A stretch of DNA of 64,000 bases from Achromobacter kerstersii (GTDB taxonomy: Bacteria; Pseudomonadota; Gammaproteobacteria; Burkholderiales; Burkholderiaceae_B). A program made the position numbers and the translations under genes. Under the pieces are notes generated by a model. It saw only the letters and a program-made list of their open reading frames with translations. It was not told the origin of the DNA and ran no database searches. Of this stretch, positions 33,848 through 43,101 are shown piece after piece (positions within the stretch are counted from its first letter, which is position 1; every line of letters begins with the position of its first letter). The stretch spans positions 205,611 through 269,610 of the forward strand of contig NZ_CADIJQ010000010.1 of assembly GCF_902859595.1 (NCBI RefSeq), in the 5' to 3' direction.

Positions 33848-36238
33848 TTGAGCAAGTTCGTCGTCAAACACGTTGCCGTGCTGGGTGCCGGCGTCATGGG
33901 CGCGCAAATCGCCGCCCACCTGGCCAATGCCGGCGTGCCCGTCACGCTGTTCGATCTGGCCGCGGCCGAAGGCGACCGCAACGGCATCGTCAACAAGGCG
34001 CTGGCCGGCCTGAAAAAGCTGGAACCCGCGCCGCTGGCGGGCGCCGCCCGCATCGCGCTGATCACCCCCGCCAATTACGACGACCATCTGGACGCGCTAC
34101 GCGGCTGCGATCTGGTCATCGAGGCCATTGCCGAACGCATGGACTGGAAGACGGCGCTGTATGAGCGCATCGCCCCGCATGTGTCGCCCGACGCCATCAT
34201 TGCGTCGAACACGTCCGGCCTGTCGATCGACGCGCTGGCCAACGCGCTGCCCGCAAGCCTGCGCAACCGTTTCTGCGGCATCCACTTTTTTAATCCGCCC
34301 CGCTACATGCGGCTGGTGGAAATCATCGCCACGTCGCACACGCAGCCGGCCGTGCTGGACCAGCTGGAAACCTGGCTGACGTCCACGCTGGGCAAAGGCG
34401 TGATCCGCGCACTGGACACGCCCAACTTCGTGGCCAACCGCATCGGCGTGTTCTCCATTCTGGCCGCCATGCACCACACCGCGCGCCTGGGTTTGGGCTT
34501 TGACGAAGTCGACGCGCTGACCGGCCCGAAGATTGGCCGCCCCAAGAGCGCCACGTACCGCACGGCGGATGTGGTCGGCCTGGACACGCTGGCCCACGTG
34601 GTTGGCACGATGGAAAAGAATCTGCCGAACGACCCGTGGCACCGCCACTTCGCGCTGCCCGCGTGGTTGTCTGCACTGATCCAAAAAGGCGCGCTGGGCC
34701 AGAAGACGGGCGCAGGCGTCTACCGCAAGCAAGGCCGCGACATCCTGGTGCTGGACCTGAAGGCGCAAGACTACGTGCCCAGCGCCGGCAAGCTGGCTGA
34801 CGAGGTCGCCGCACTGCTGAAAGAACGCAACCCCGCCAAGCGGTTCGCCGCCTTGCGCGCAAGCGAACACCCGCAGGCCCAGTTCCTGTGGAGCCTGTTC
34901 CGCGACATCTTCCACTACAGCGCCGTGCAGCTTGAGCACGTGGCTGATAACGCCCGCGACCTGGACCTGGCCATGCGCTGGGGCTTTGGCTGGTCGCAAG
35001 GCCCGTTCGAAACCTGGCAGGCTGCGGGCTGGCAAGACATCGCCGCTGCGGTGGCCGAGGACATCGCCGCAGGCCGCGCCATGAGCGATGCGCCGCTGCC
35101 CGCCTGGGTTCAGGAGCCCGATCGCCAGGGCGTGCACACGCCCGAAGGCTCGTATTCCGCCCGCACCGGCACGCTGCACCCGCGTTCGTCGCTGCCGGTC
35201 TACCAGCGCCAGCTGTTCCCGGAACGCGTCTTTGGCGAAGGCGCCGACGACCGTGGCGTCACCGTCTGGGAAAACGAAGGCGTGCGCCTGTGGAACCTGC
35301 CCGACGTGGATGCCGGCATCGCCATCCTGTCGGTCACGTCGAAGAACCACACGCTGGGCGGCGAAGTGCTGGAAGGCGTGCTGCAAGCCGTGGCTCGTGC
35401 GGAACGCGAATTCGATGGCTTGGTCATCTGGCACGAACCGCCGTTTGCCGTGGGCGCCAACTTGCAGCAAGTGGTCGAAGCCTGCGCCGCCGGCCAGTTC
35501 GACATGCTGGAAGCCATGGTCGAAAAATTCCAGCGCGCATCCCAGTCGTTCAAGTACGCGCAGATTCCCACCGTAGCGGCCGTGCAGGGCATGGCGCTGG
35601 GCGGGGGCTGCGAATTCCTGATGCACGCCTCGCACCGCGTTCTGGCGCTGGAAAGCTATATCGGCTTGGTCGAAGCGGGCGTCGGCCTGATTCCAGCGGG
35701 CGGCGGCAGCAAGGAATTTGCGGGCCGCGCCGCTGCATTGGCGGCCAAAACCGCAACCCCCGGCGAAGTCTTCCCCTATCTGCAACCCGTGTTCCAGACC
35801 ATCGCCATGGCGCAGGTGGCCAAGAGCGGCCTGGAAGCCATCGACGCCGGCTTTGCCCGCGAGCACGACATCGTGCTGTTCCATCCCGACGAGCTGCTCT
35901 TTGTGGCTATCGGCCAGGCGCGCGCCGCCGCCCAGGCCGGCTACACACCGCCCCCGCGCCTGTCGAACGTGCCGGTCGCAGGCCGCAACGGCATCGCCAA
36001 CTTTGAAATGGTGCTGGTCAACATGCGCGAAGGCGGCATGATCAGCGCGCACGACTACCGCGTGGCCCGCAGCGCCGCCGTGGCTTTGTGCGGTGGCGAA
36101 ATCGAAACCGGCACCAAGGTGGACGAGGAATGGCTGCTGGCCGTGGAACGAAAGGAATTCGTTGCGCTCTTGCGCACGCCTGAAACCCAGGCCCGCATTC
36201 GCCACACGCTGGAAACCGGCAAGCCCTTGCGCAACTGA
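33848..36238 (+). CDS. fadN: Fused 3-hydroxyacyl-CoA dehydrogenase/enoyl-CoA hydratase (FadN-like order)
   Basis: A 796-residue bifunctional beta-oxidation enzyme with the dehydrogenase first (VAVLGAGVMGAQIAAHLANA at about residues 9-28; HFFNPPRYMRLVEII near 145). The crotonase domain is last (VQGMALGGGCEFLMHASHRV near 585; LVEAGVGLIPAGGG near 615). This is the reverse of FadB/FadJ and matches Bacillus FadN and many betaproteobacterial homologues. The start is read as TTG 33848 because AGGAG lies 7 nt upstream; no ATG fits. It is followed 10 bp later by a FadA-type thiolase. Confidence 0.92.
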   Translation: MSKFVVKHVAVLGAGVMGAQIAAHLANAGVPVTLFDLAAAEGDRNGIVNKALAGLKKLEPAPLAGAARIALITPANYDDHLDALRGCDLVIEAIAERMDWKTALYERIAPHVSPDAIIASNTSGLSIDALANALPASLRNRFCGIHFFNPPRYMRLVEIIATSHTQPAVLDQLETWLTSTLGKGVIRALDTPNFVANRIGVFSILAAMHHTARLGLGFDEVDALTGPKIGRPKSATYRTADVVGLDTLAHVVGTMEKNLPNDPWHRHFALPAWLSALIQKGALGQKTGAGVYRKQGRDILVLDLKAQDYVPSAGKLADEVAALLKERNPAKRFAALRASEHPQAQFLWSLFRDIFHYSAVQLEHVADNARDLDLAMRWGFGWSQGPFETWQAAGWQDIAAAVAEDIAAGRAMSDAPLPAWVQEPDRQGVHTPEGSYSARTGTLHPRSSLPVYQRQLFPERVFGEGADDRGVTVWENEGVRLWNLPDVDAGIAILSVTSKNHTLGGEVLEGVLQAVARAEREFDGLVIWHEPPFAVGANLQQVVEACAAGQFDMLEAMVEKFQRASQSFKYAQIPTVAAVQGMALGGGCEFLMHASHRVLALESYIGLVEAGVGLIPAGGGSKEFAGRAAALAAKTATPGEVFPYLQPVFQTIAMAQVAKSGLEAIDAGFAREHDIVLFHPDELLFVAIGQARAAAQAGYTPPPRLSNVPVAGRNGIANFEMVLVNMREGGMISAHDYRVARSAAVALCGGEIETGTKVDEEWLLAVERKEFVALLRTPETQARIRHTLETGKPLRN

Positions 36239-36248
36239 GGAAACGATC

Positions 36249-37448
36249 ATGACGAAGCAGATTCAAGACGCCTACATCGTCGCCGCCACGCGCTTGCCGG
36301 TGGGCAAGCGCAACGGCGCCTACATCACCACCCGCCCCGACGACATGCTGGCCGCCGCGCTGAACGGCGCGCTGGCGCAAGTGCCAGGGCTGGACACTGC
36401 GCGCATCGAAGACGTCATCGCCGGCTGCGCCATGCCGGAAGCCGAGCAAGGCATGAACGTGGCGCGCATCGGCCTGCTGCTGGCGGGCCTGCCGCAAAGC
36501 GTGGCGGGCGTGACCGTCAACCGCTTCTGCGCGTCGGGCCTGCAAGCGGTGGCAGACGCCGCCGCCCGCATCCGCACGGGCGAAGCCGACATCATGATCG
36601 GCGCAGGCACCGAGTCCATGAGCGCCATGCCGCAGATCATGGGCAACAAGGTGTCGATGAACCCCGCCATCTTCGCGCACGAGGAAAACATCGGCATGGC
36701 GTTCGGCATGGGCCTGACCGGTGAAAAGGTGGCCGAGCGCTGGAAGGTCTCGCGCGAAGATCAGGACGCCTTTGCGCTCGCCTCGCACCAGAAGGCCTGC
36801 GCCGCCATTGCCGCGGGCCATTTCCGCGCCGAGACCACGCCGTTTGAAGTGGTGCAACATCTGCCTGACGGCGCAAGCGGCGCGGTGCGCGTCGTGCGCC
36901 GGCTGGTGGAAGTGGACGAAGGCCCGCGCCCGGACAGCAGCGCCGAAGCGCTGGCCCGCCTGCGCCCCGTGTTCTCAACGCGCGGCAGCGTCACCGCCGG
37001 CAACAGCTCGCAGATGTCCGACGGCGCGGCCGCCATCGTGCTCGTGTCCGACCGCATCCTGCGCGAATTCAACCTGAGCCCGCTGGCGCGCTTCGTCAGT
37101 TTCGCGGTGGCCGGCGTGCCGCCCGAAGTGATGGGCATCGGCCCGGTGGCCGCCATTCCCAAGGTCCTGGAACGCGCGGGCATCACGCAAGACGCGCTGG
37201 ACTGGATCGAACTGAACGAGGCGTTCGCCGCGCAATCGCTTGCTGTGATCCGGGAGCTGAAGCTGGACCCCGCCAAGGTCAACCCGCTGGGCGGCGCCAT
37301 CGCGTTGGGCCACCCGCTGGGCGCGACCGGCGCCATCCGCACCGCCACCATCACGCACGGCTTGCGCCGCACGGGGGGCAAGTATGGTCTGGTCACCATG
37401 TGCATCGGCACCGGCATGGGCGCGGCCGGTTTGTTCGAAGCCTTGTGA
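36249..37448 (+). CDS. fadA: Acetyl-CoA C-acyltransferase (thiolase; FadA type)
   Basis: A 399-residue thiolase: active-site Cys in NRFCASGLQAVADA near residue 92, IELNEAFAAQ near 323, the GGAIALGHPLGATGA histidine near 357 and the second Cys in MCIGTGMGAAGL. It pairs with the preceding FadN-like protein, so the locus has two complete hydratase/dehydrogenase/thiolase sets. ATG 36249 follows GAGGAAACGATC; an in-frame extension to 36093 lies within fadN. Confidence 0.94.
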   Translation: MTKQIQDAYIVAATRLPVGKRNGAYITTRPDDMLAAALNGALAQVPGLDTARIEDVIAGCAMPEAEQGMNVARIGLLLAGLPQSVAGVTVNRFCASGLQAVADAAARIRTGEADIMIGAGTESMSAMPQIMGNKVSMNPAIFAHEENIGMAFGMGLTGEKVAERWKVSREDQDAFALASHQKACAAIAAGHFRAETTPFEVVQHLPDGASGAVRVVRRLVEVDEGPRPDSSAEALARLRPVFSTRGSVTAGNSSQMSDGAAAIVLVSDRILREFNLSPLARFVSFAVAGVPPEVMGIGPVAAIPKVLERAGITQDALDWIELNEAFAAQSLAVIRELKLDPAKVNPLGGAIALGHPLGATGAIRTATITHGLRRTGGKYGLVTMCIGTGMGAAGLFEAL

Positions 37449-37498
37449 TTCCGGCCCCGTGATCCCCGCCCCATGATGCTCACCCAAACGGACCCCGC

Positions 37499-38044
37499 GT
37501 GAAGCCTTATTGGTTCAAGAACCTGTCGCCAGAATGGCGCGCGCGCCTGATGCGGGTGGGCTTCAACCTGCATCCCGCGTTTCGCGCCACCGGCGGCCGG
37601 GTGTTGCACGTGTCGCCGGACTTTCAGCACATCCGCATCAAGCTGCCGCTCTTGCGGCGCACGCGCAATATTGTTGGGTCGATGTACGGCGGGTCGTTGT
37701 TTGCGGTGACGGACGGCGCCCATCCCACGATGCTGATGTCTGCGTTGGGCGCGGATCACATCGTGTGGGACAAGGCGGCGTCCATCCGCTACCGCAAGCC
37801 CGCCTACACGACGTTGTATGTCGACTTCCGGTTGCCGCCCGGAGAAATCGCGGCCATCCGCGAGACCCTTGCGCGCGACCATGAAACCACCCGCACGTAC
37901 ACGGTGGAATTGAAGGACAAGGACGGCGTGGTGTATGCCGTCGTGGAACGCACGATCTATATCGCAGACAAGAAGTTCTACAAGCGAAAAAACACTGGAG
38001 GAGACACATGCAACGCATCTCTGGAGGGCGATCCGCCGCCCTGA
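37499..38044 (+). CDS. DUF4442 hotdog-fold protein, putative thioesterase
   Basis: A 181-residue protein with the DUF4442 pattern: GGRVLHVSPDFQHIRIKLPL, then NIVGSMYGGSLFAVTDG and a C-terminal strand pair. The family has the hotdog fold of acyl-CoA thioesterases, and the position between fadA and fadD fits release or trapping of acyl-CoA; enzymatic activity is inferred. The start appears to be GTG 37499; no in-frame ATG exists nearby and the ribosome-binding site is weak. Its 3' end overlaps the next gene by 37 bp. Confidence 0.75.
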   Translation: MKPYWFKNLSPEWRARLMRVGFNLHPAFRATGGRVLHVSPDFQHIRIKLPLLRRTRNIVGSMYGGSLFAVTDGAHPTMLMSALGADHIVWDKAASIRYRKPAYTTLYVDFRLPPGEIAAIRETLARDHETTRTYTVELKDKDGVVYAVVERTIYIADKKFYKRKNTGGDTCNASLEGDPPP

Positions 38045-38598
38045 GCCTCATCCTTGCCGCCAGCCTGGCGGCCGCGCCCGCGTTCGCCGCCGACATCGAG
38101 GTTGCCGGCAAACGCGTCCCCGAACAATTGTCCGACGGCAGCCATGCGCTGGTATTGAATGGCGCGGGCGTGCGCACCAAATTCGTCGTGAAGGTCTACG
38201 TGGCCGCCTTGTACGTCACCGCTAAAAGCAGTGACGCGGCCACCGTGATCAACAGCACCGAGCCCCGCCGCATCCGGCTGCAATTGCTGCGCGAGGTCGA
38301 TAGCCAGAGCCTGAACGAAGCGCTGCAGGAAGGTTTGCGCGACAATACGCCCAAGCAGGAACTGGCCGCGCTGAAGGCGGCTGCGGATCGTTTGTCGCAA
38401 ATGATGGCCGAGATCGGCAACGCCAAAGAGGGCGATGTGGTCGATCTGGACTTTGACGCCCGCGGCGTCACGTTCACCGGCAACGGCAAGCAACGGGGCC
38501 GCATCGACAACCCTGCATTCGCGCGCGCCTTGCTGCGCGTCTGGCTGGGCGACAAGCCGGCACAGACCTCCCTGAAGAAAGCCCTCTTGGGCAACTAG
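38008..38598 (+). CDS. Exported chalcone-isomerase-like protein
   Basis: A 196-residue protein with a signal peptide (ALSLILAASLAAAPAFA, cleaved near residue 28). The mature domain is of the chalcone isomerase-like family (VVKVYVAALYVTAKS, RIRLQLLREVDSQSL, FTGNGKQRGRIDNPAFARALLRVWLG). The wider superfamily includes plant fatty-acid-binding proteins, so with fad neighbours a periplasmic fatty-acid-binding role is attractive, though unproven. GGAGGAGACAC precedes the ATG. It overlaps the DUF4442 gene by 37 bp and precedes fadD by 16 bp. Confidence 0.85.
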   Translation: MQRISGGRSAALSLILAASLAAAPAFAADIEVAGKRVPEQLSDGSHALVLNGAGVRTKFVVKVYVAALYVTAKSSDAATVINSTEPRRIRLQLLREVDSQSLNEALQEGLRDNTPKQELAALKAAADRLSQMMAEIGNAKEGDVVDLDFDARGVTFTGNGKQRGRIDNPAFARALLRVWLGDKPAQTSLKKALLGN

Positions 38599-38614
38599 GC
38601 GGAACCTCACCACG

Positions 38615-40324
38615 ATGGAACGAATCTGGCATAAGAGCTATCCCTCTGGCGTCCCCGCAGAGATCGCGATGGACGGCGTCACCACGCTGGTCTCGGTTGT
38701 GCGCGACAGCTGCCGCCGCTACGCCGAGAAGACGGCGTACATCAGCATGGGCAAGTCCATCCGCTACGCCGAGCTGGACGCGCTGACCCGCGACTTCGCC
38801 GCCTGGTTGCACGCCAATGGGCTGGGCAAGGGCGACCGCATCGCGCTCATGATGCCCAACCTGCTGCAATACCCCGTCTGCCTGTTCGGCGCGCTGCGCG
38901 CCGGCTGCATCGTGGTCAATTGCAACCCGCTCTACACCGCGCACGAGCTTGAACATCAATTGGCTGATTCCGGCGCGCGCGCCATTGTCGTCGCCGACAA
39001 CTTCGCCGCCACGCTGCAAAAGGCCTTGCCGAAGACGGCAGTCGAACACGTGCTGGTAACGTCCATCGGTGAAATGCTCGGCCCCGTCAAAGGCTGGCTG
39101 GTGGACTTCGTGATTCGCCGCGTCAAGCGCATGGTGCCGGCGTGGTCGCTGCCACGCGCCATTCGCTTGAGCGACGCGCTGCGCGAGGGGCGCAAAGCGC
39201 CTTTCACTGAAGTGCCGCTGGACCAGCGCGACCTGGCCTGCCTGCAATACACGGGCGGCACCACGGGCGTGGCCAAGGCTGCAATGCTGTCGCACGGCAA
39301 TCTGGTGGCCAACCTGAGCCAGGCGCATGCGTGGATCAAACCGTTGGTGAAAGAAGGCGAAGAATGCGTCGTGACGGCGCTGCCGCTGTATCACATCTTC
39401 GCGCTCACAGCGAACTGCCTGACCTTTATGAAGATCGGCGCCAGCAACCTGCTGATCATCAACCCGCGCGACATTCCCGGCCTGATCAAGGAAATGAGCA
39501 AGGTGCCGTTCTCGGCCTTCACGGGCGTGAACACGCTGTTCAACGCGCTCCTCAACCATCCCGATTTCGCCAAGCTGGATTTCTCGCGCCTGCGCTTGAC
39601 CATGGGCGGCGGCATGGCGGTGCAACGCGCGGTTGCCGACCGCTGGCGCGCCGTCACCGGCAAGTCGCTGGCGCAGGCCTACGGGCTGACCGAGACCTCG
39701 CCCGCCGTTACCGTCAACCCGCTGGACGTCAAGGTGTTCACGGGCTCGATCGGGCTGCCGGTGCCATCTACCGAGATCTCCATTCGCAACGATGACGGCG
39801 AAGAACAAGGCATCGGCGAAAGCGGAGAAATCTGCGTGCGCGGGCCACAGGTCACGCAAGGCTACTGGAACCGCCCCGACGAAACCGCGCTGGTCATGTA
39901 CCCCGACGGCTTTCTGCGCACGGGCGACATCGGCTACGTGGACCAGGATGGCTACGTGTTCCTGATCGACCGCAAGAAAGACATGATTCTGGTGTCGGGC
40001 TTTAACGTGTATCCCAACGAGGTCGAAGACGCCGCCGCGCTGCATCCCGGCGTGCGCGAAGTGGCGGCCGTCGGCGTGCCAGACGAACGCTCGGGCGAAG
40101 CGGTAAAGCTGTATGTGATCCGCAAAGACCCGGGGCTGGATGCCGAAACGCTGATCGCCCATTGCCGCACGCAACTGACGGGGTACAAGGTGCCGCGGTA
40201 CGTGGAGTTTCGCGATGATCTGCCGCGCACCAACGTGGGCAAGATTTTGCGTCGGGAGTTGAAGCCGGAAGCGCCGAAAGTGGCGGCGGCGCAACCCGAA
40301 GCGCAGGCGTCGGGCCACGGCTAA
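38615..40324 (+). CDS. fadD: Long-chain fatty-acid-CoA ligase
   Basis: Activates fatty acids to acyl-CoA with ATP at the membrane. The 569-residue ANL-family enzyme has the P-loop-like YTGGTTGVAKAAMLSH near residue 212, AYGLTETSPAV near 353, RTGDIGYVDQDGYVFLIDRKKD near 435 and the C-terminal catalytic Lys region TNVGKILRREL. Length and motifs match E. coli FadD (561). Last gene of the plus-strand fad locus, ending 44 bp from the convergent sulfatase-family gene. Confidence 0.94.
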   Translation: MERIWHKSYPSGVPAEIAMDGVTTLVSVVRDSCRRYAEKTAYISMGKSIRYAELDALTRDFAAWLHANGLGKGDRIALMMPNLLQYPVCLFGALRAGCIVVNCNPLYTAHELEHQLADSGARAIVVADNFAATLQKALPKTAVEHVLVTSIGEMLGPVKGWLVDFVIRRVKRMVPAWSLPRAIRLSDALREGRKAPFTEVPLDQRDLACLQYTGGTTGVAKAAMLSHGNLVANLSQAHAWIKPLVKEGEECVVTALPLYHIFALTANCLTFMKIGASNLLIINPRDIPGLIKEMSKVPFSAFTGVNTLFNALLNHPDFAKLDFSRLRLTMGGGMAVQRAVADRWRAVTGKSLAQAYGLTETSPAVTVNPLDVKVFTGSIGLPVPSTEISIRNDDGEEQGIGESGEICVRGPQVTQGYWNRPDETALVMYPDGFLRTGDIGYVDQDGYVFLIDRKKDMILVSGFNVYPNEVEDAAALHPGVREVAAVGVPDERSGEAVKLYVIRKDPGLDAETLIAHCRTQLTGYKVPRYVEFRDDLPRTNVGKILRRELKPEAPKVAAAQPEAQASGHG

Positions 40325-40331
40325 ATGATTC

Positions 40332-40363
40332 GGGGCGGCATCGCCATCACGTTCAGCCGCCCC
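40332..40363. terminator. Hairpin between convergent fadD and sulfatase genes
   Basis: GGGGCGGC (40332-40339) pairs with GCCGCCCC (40356-40363) across a 16-nt loop in the 44-bp convergent gap. No T-run is present on either strand, so it is only a possible bidirectional terminator. Confidence 0.4.
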
Positions 40364-40368
40364 CGCCC

Positions 40369-41937
40369 CTACCACTGTCCGAAAAACACCCCCGCGCGCT
40401 TGTGCGCGTTCGTGGCTTTTTCAATGGCTTCGTCACTGATGGTGGTTCGGCGTTTGCCGCGCAGCATCCAGTCCAGCAGGCGTGCGCGCAGGTCCGCGCG
40501 CACGTCTGCATGCGCGGTGCTTCTACCCAGGTCCTGGAACTCGTCGGGGTCGGCGTGCAAATCAAAAAGCTGTTCGGGTTCGTCGAGCCAATGCACGTAG
40601 CGCCAGCGGTCGGTGCGCACTGACCATGCGCGAGCGTTCTGCGGCGTTTTGCCGCGCAGGATGCGCGCTTGGCGGAAGCTGTAGTCCAGCTCCGAAAACA
40701 CGCAGTCGCGCCAGGGCGTGGCGGCATCCCGGCCGTGCAGCAGCGTTTGCAGTTCGCGGCCTTCCAGCCGATGCGCAGGCCCCGGTGTGCCTAATGCGCG
40801 CAGCACGGTTGGCACGACGTCCACGCTTTCGACCATATCGTCCAGCGCCTGGCCGCGCGTGGCGTTGGCGGCGGCGGACGGGTCCATCACGATGAACGGC
40901 ACGCGTTGCACGGTGTCGTAGAACAGTTCCTTTTCGCCCAGCCAGTGGTCGCCCAGGAAGTCGCCGTGATCGGCCGTGAAGACGATCAGCGTGTTCTGCA
41001 TCAGGCCCGCGCCTTCCATGTAGTCGAACAGACGGCCAAGGTGATCGTCCAGTTGCCGGATCAAGCCTTGATACGCAGGGCGCACGACGCGCACGCATTC
41101 GTCCGTGGAAAAGCTGATGCTTTCTTCCTGCTGCCGATAGGCGGCCACAACGGGATGCGCGTCGCGCAGCTCTTCCTGGTTGCGCCGCACCGGCAGGCAT
41201 TGATCGGCGGTATAGCGCTGGTGGTAGGGCGCAGGCGCCATGTAAGGCCAGTGCGGCTTCACGTAGCTTAAGTGCAGCACCCAGGGCTGGCTGCCGCGGC
41301 GCTTCATGAAATCCAGCGCCTGGTCCGTCATGTAGGCGGTTTCGGAATGCGGCTCGGCCACGCGGGACGGCAGATGCACGTTGCGCATGTTCCAGCCGCT
41401 GACGACCTGGCCGCTGGCGTCCACGCCCGCGATGACGTAGTCAGTCCAGGGGTCTGCGCTGTCATAGCCGTGGCGGCGCAGGAAGGCGGGGTAGCCGCTT
41501 TCCTGACCGGGGGTGTGGTGGCCGTCGTAGCGGTCCAGTTCGGTAAAGCCGCCCTGGCTGAGCAACACGCCCAGTTCCGACGCGCCATCGATGGCCAGGC
41601 GGTCCATACCCGCGCGGTCAGGGATGATGTGGGTTTTGCCAGCCAGGGCCAATTCCCGCCCCTGCCCCGCCAGATATTCGCCCAGCGTGATCTCGTTGAC
41701 GGACAGTGGCACGCGGTTCCACGTTGCGCCATGACGTGACGGATAGCGGCCGGTGTAGTAGCTCATGCGTGACGGCCCGCACACGCCGGAATTCACGAAG
41801 GCGCGATCAAAGCGCACGCCGCGCGCGGCCAGCGCGTCCAGGCTGGGGGTCTGCAAGTACGGATGGCCATAACAGCTGAGGTGGTCGGCACGCAGCTGGT
41901 CGGCCATGATGAACAAGACATTTTGCACAGTGCTCAT
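40369..41937 (-). CDS. Sulfatase-superfamily hydrolase (sulfatase or phosphonate monoesterase)
   Basis: A 522-residue alkaline-phosphatase-superfamily enzyme. The N-terminal metal site reads LFIMADQLRADHLSCYG. The formylglycine motif C-x-P-S-R is present as VCGPSRMSYYTGRYPSR (Cys near residue 53). A second metal site reads VFTADHGDFLGDH near 318. The substrate is an ester of sulfate or phosphonate; the sequence does not tell which. It needs a formylglycine-generating enzyme for maturation, which is not in the window. ATG 41937 follows AAGGGGCGCCGCA. It starts 11 bp after the Bug-protein stop, so the two form an operon: binding protein then hydrolase. Confidence 0.87.
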   Translation of the reverse strand: MSTVQNVLFIMADQLRADHLSCYGHPYLQTPSLDALAARGVRFDRAFVNSGVCGPSRMSYYTGRYPSRHGATWNRVPLSVNEITLGEYLAGQGRELALAGKTHIIPDRAGMDRLAIDGASELGVLLSQGGFTELDRYDGHHTPGQESGYPAFLRRHGYDSADPWTDYVIAGVDASGQVVSGWNMRNVHLPSRVAEPHSETAYMTDQALDFMKRRGSQPWVLHLSYVKPHWPYMAPAPYHQRYTADQCLPVRRNQEELRDAHPVVAAYRQQEESISFSTDECVRVVRPAYQGLIRQLDDHLGRLFDYMEGAGLMQNTLIVFTADHGDFLGDHWLGEKELFYDTVQRVPFIVMDPSAAANATRGQALDDMVESVDVVPTVLRALGTPGPAHRLEGRELQTLLHGRDAATPWRDCVFSELDYSFRQARILRGKTPQNARAWSVRTDRWRYVHWLDEPEQLFDLHADPDEFQDLGRSTAHADVRADLRARLLDWMLRGKRRTTISDEAIEKATNAHKRAGVFFGQW

Positions 41938-41948
41938 TGCGGCGCCCC

Positions 41949-42923
41949 TTATTGTGTGGCCGTGAAGCCGGAGGCCCGCACCACGGGTTCCCACTGCTTG
42001 CGGTAGGCGGCCAGCGCGTCAGCCGTGGCGGCGGCGTCCAGCGACACCGGCTCCAGGAACACGCCGCGCACGGCCTCCTGCATGGCGGGTTCGCGCAGGA
42101 TGGCGGCAATTTCGGCGCCCAAGCGGTCGATCTTCGCTTGCGGCATTGCTGCCGGGGCGAAGAAGGCGTTCCAGCCGTCTGCGGCCAGATCCACGCCGCT
42201 TTCCTTGAAGGTGGGCACGTCTTTCAGATCAGCGTCGCGCGTGTCGCCGGAGGTTGCCAGGATGCGGATCTTGCCCGCGCGGTGTTGCGGCAGCAGCGTG
42301 TCCAGCGTGTCGATACCCTGCGGCAGGATGCCGCCGATCAGTTCCGAGATCAGCGGGGCCGAGCCGCGGTAGCCAATCACTTCTGGCTCCTGCTTGATTT
42401 CACGGCCCAGCATCAGCGCGAAAAAGTGCGGCAAGCTGCCGGTGGCCGGCACGCCGACGGTGAACTGTTTGGGGTTGGCGCGCAGCCACTGGCGCAATGC
42501 CGGCACATCTTGAATCGGCGAACTGGCCGGCACGGCCAAGGCGAACTTGTAGCGGCTGGCCAGCGACACGGGTTTGAAGTCCTGTTGAGCGTCGTAGCCC
42601 GGTTGCGCATACACCAGCGGCGCCACCACCATGACCGCCGGGTTGGCCAGCATCAGCACATTCTGATTGGCGGGCGCGGCGTGCAGGCCCTGCGCCGCGA
42701 TGCGGCCGCCCGCGCCCGTCTTGTTCTCGACCACGACGGGCACGCCGACCCGGTCTTTCAGACGGTCAGCAACCAGCCGCGCAATGCGGTCGGAACTGCC
42801 GCCCGGCGGATAGCCAACCACAATCGTCAGCGCGCCGTCCAGCGCCGGTTGCTGCGCACCAGCCAGCGGCGCCAGCCCCGTCAACGCGGCCGCCGCCAGG
42901 GCGCTCGCCATCCATTTCCGCAT
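41949..42923 (-). CDS. Bug/TctC-family periplasmic solute-binding protein
   Basis: A 324-residue periplasmic receptor of the tripartite tricarboxylate transporter type, very abundant in Bordetella and Achromobacter. The signal peptide ends near residue 23 (LAPLAGA-QQ). Family motifs are IVVGYPPGGSSDRIAR, VVENKTGAGG and NPAVMVVAPL. No TctA/TctB membrane genes are adjacent, as is usual for orphan Bug proteins. It probably binds a carboxylate, perhaps the ester substrate or product of the downstream hydrolase. AGGAG lies 8 nt before the ATG. Confidence 0.9.
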   Translation of the reverse strand: MRKWMASALAAAALTGLAPLAGAQQPALDGALTIVVGYPPGGSSDRIARLVADRLKDRVGVPVVVENKTGAGGRIAAQGLHAAPANQNVLMLANPAVMVVAPLVYAQPGYDAQQDFKPVSLASRYKFALAVPASSPIQDVPALRQWLRANPKQFTVGVPATGSLPHFFALMLGREIKQEPEVIGYRGSAPLISELIGGILPQGIDTLDTLLPQHRAGKIRILATSGDTRDADLKDVPTFKESGVDLAADGWNAFFAPAAMPQAKIDRLGAEIAAILREPAMQEAVRGVFLEPVSLDAAATADALAAYRKQWEPVVRASGFTATQ

Positions 42924-43101
42924 CGTCTTCTCCTGGAGACAGTGGCCTGCTGTCGGTTATGGTTATTGATGCCTGGCCGATACCCAAATAAGCAAATTGA
43001 ATGTAGCAACGGGGCCATTGCTTGATCTAATCCAGCACTATCCATAACGATATGAAGAACGCGATGCGCGCTACACGCCATCCGACCCGGAAAGAGACGC
43101 C

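Noticed and set aside
34097..36250. 717-codon open frame opposite the FadN-like gene
   Set aside because: Antisense shadow of a well-supported enzyme gene, with biased composition and no recognisable domain or ribosome-binding site.
38474..40375. 633-codon open frame opposite fadD
   Set aside because: Antisense shadow; fadD has all ANL-ligase motifs on the plus strand, and the minus frame has none of any family.
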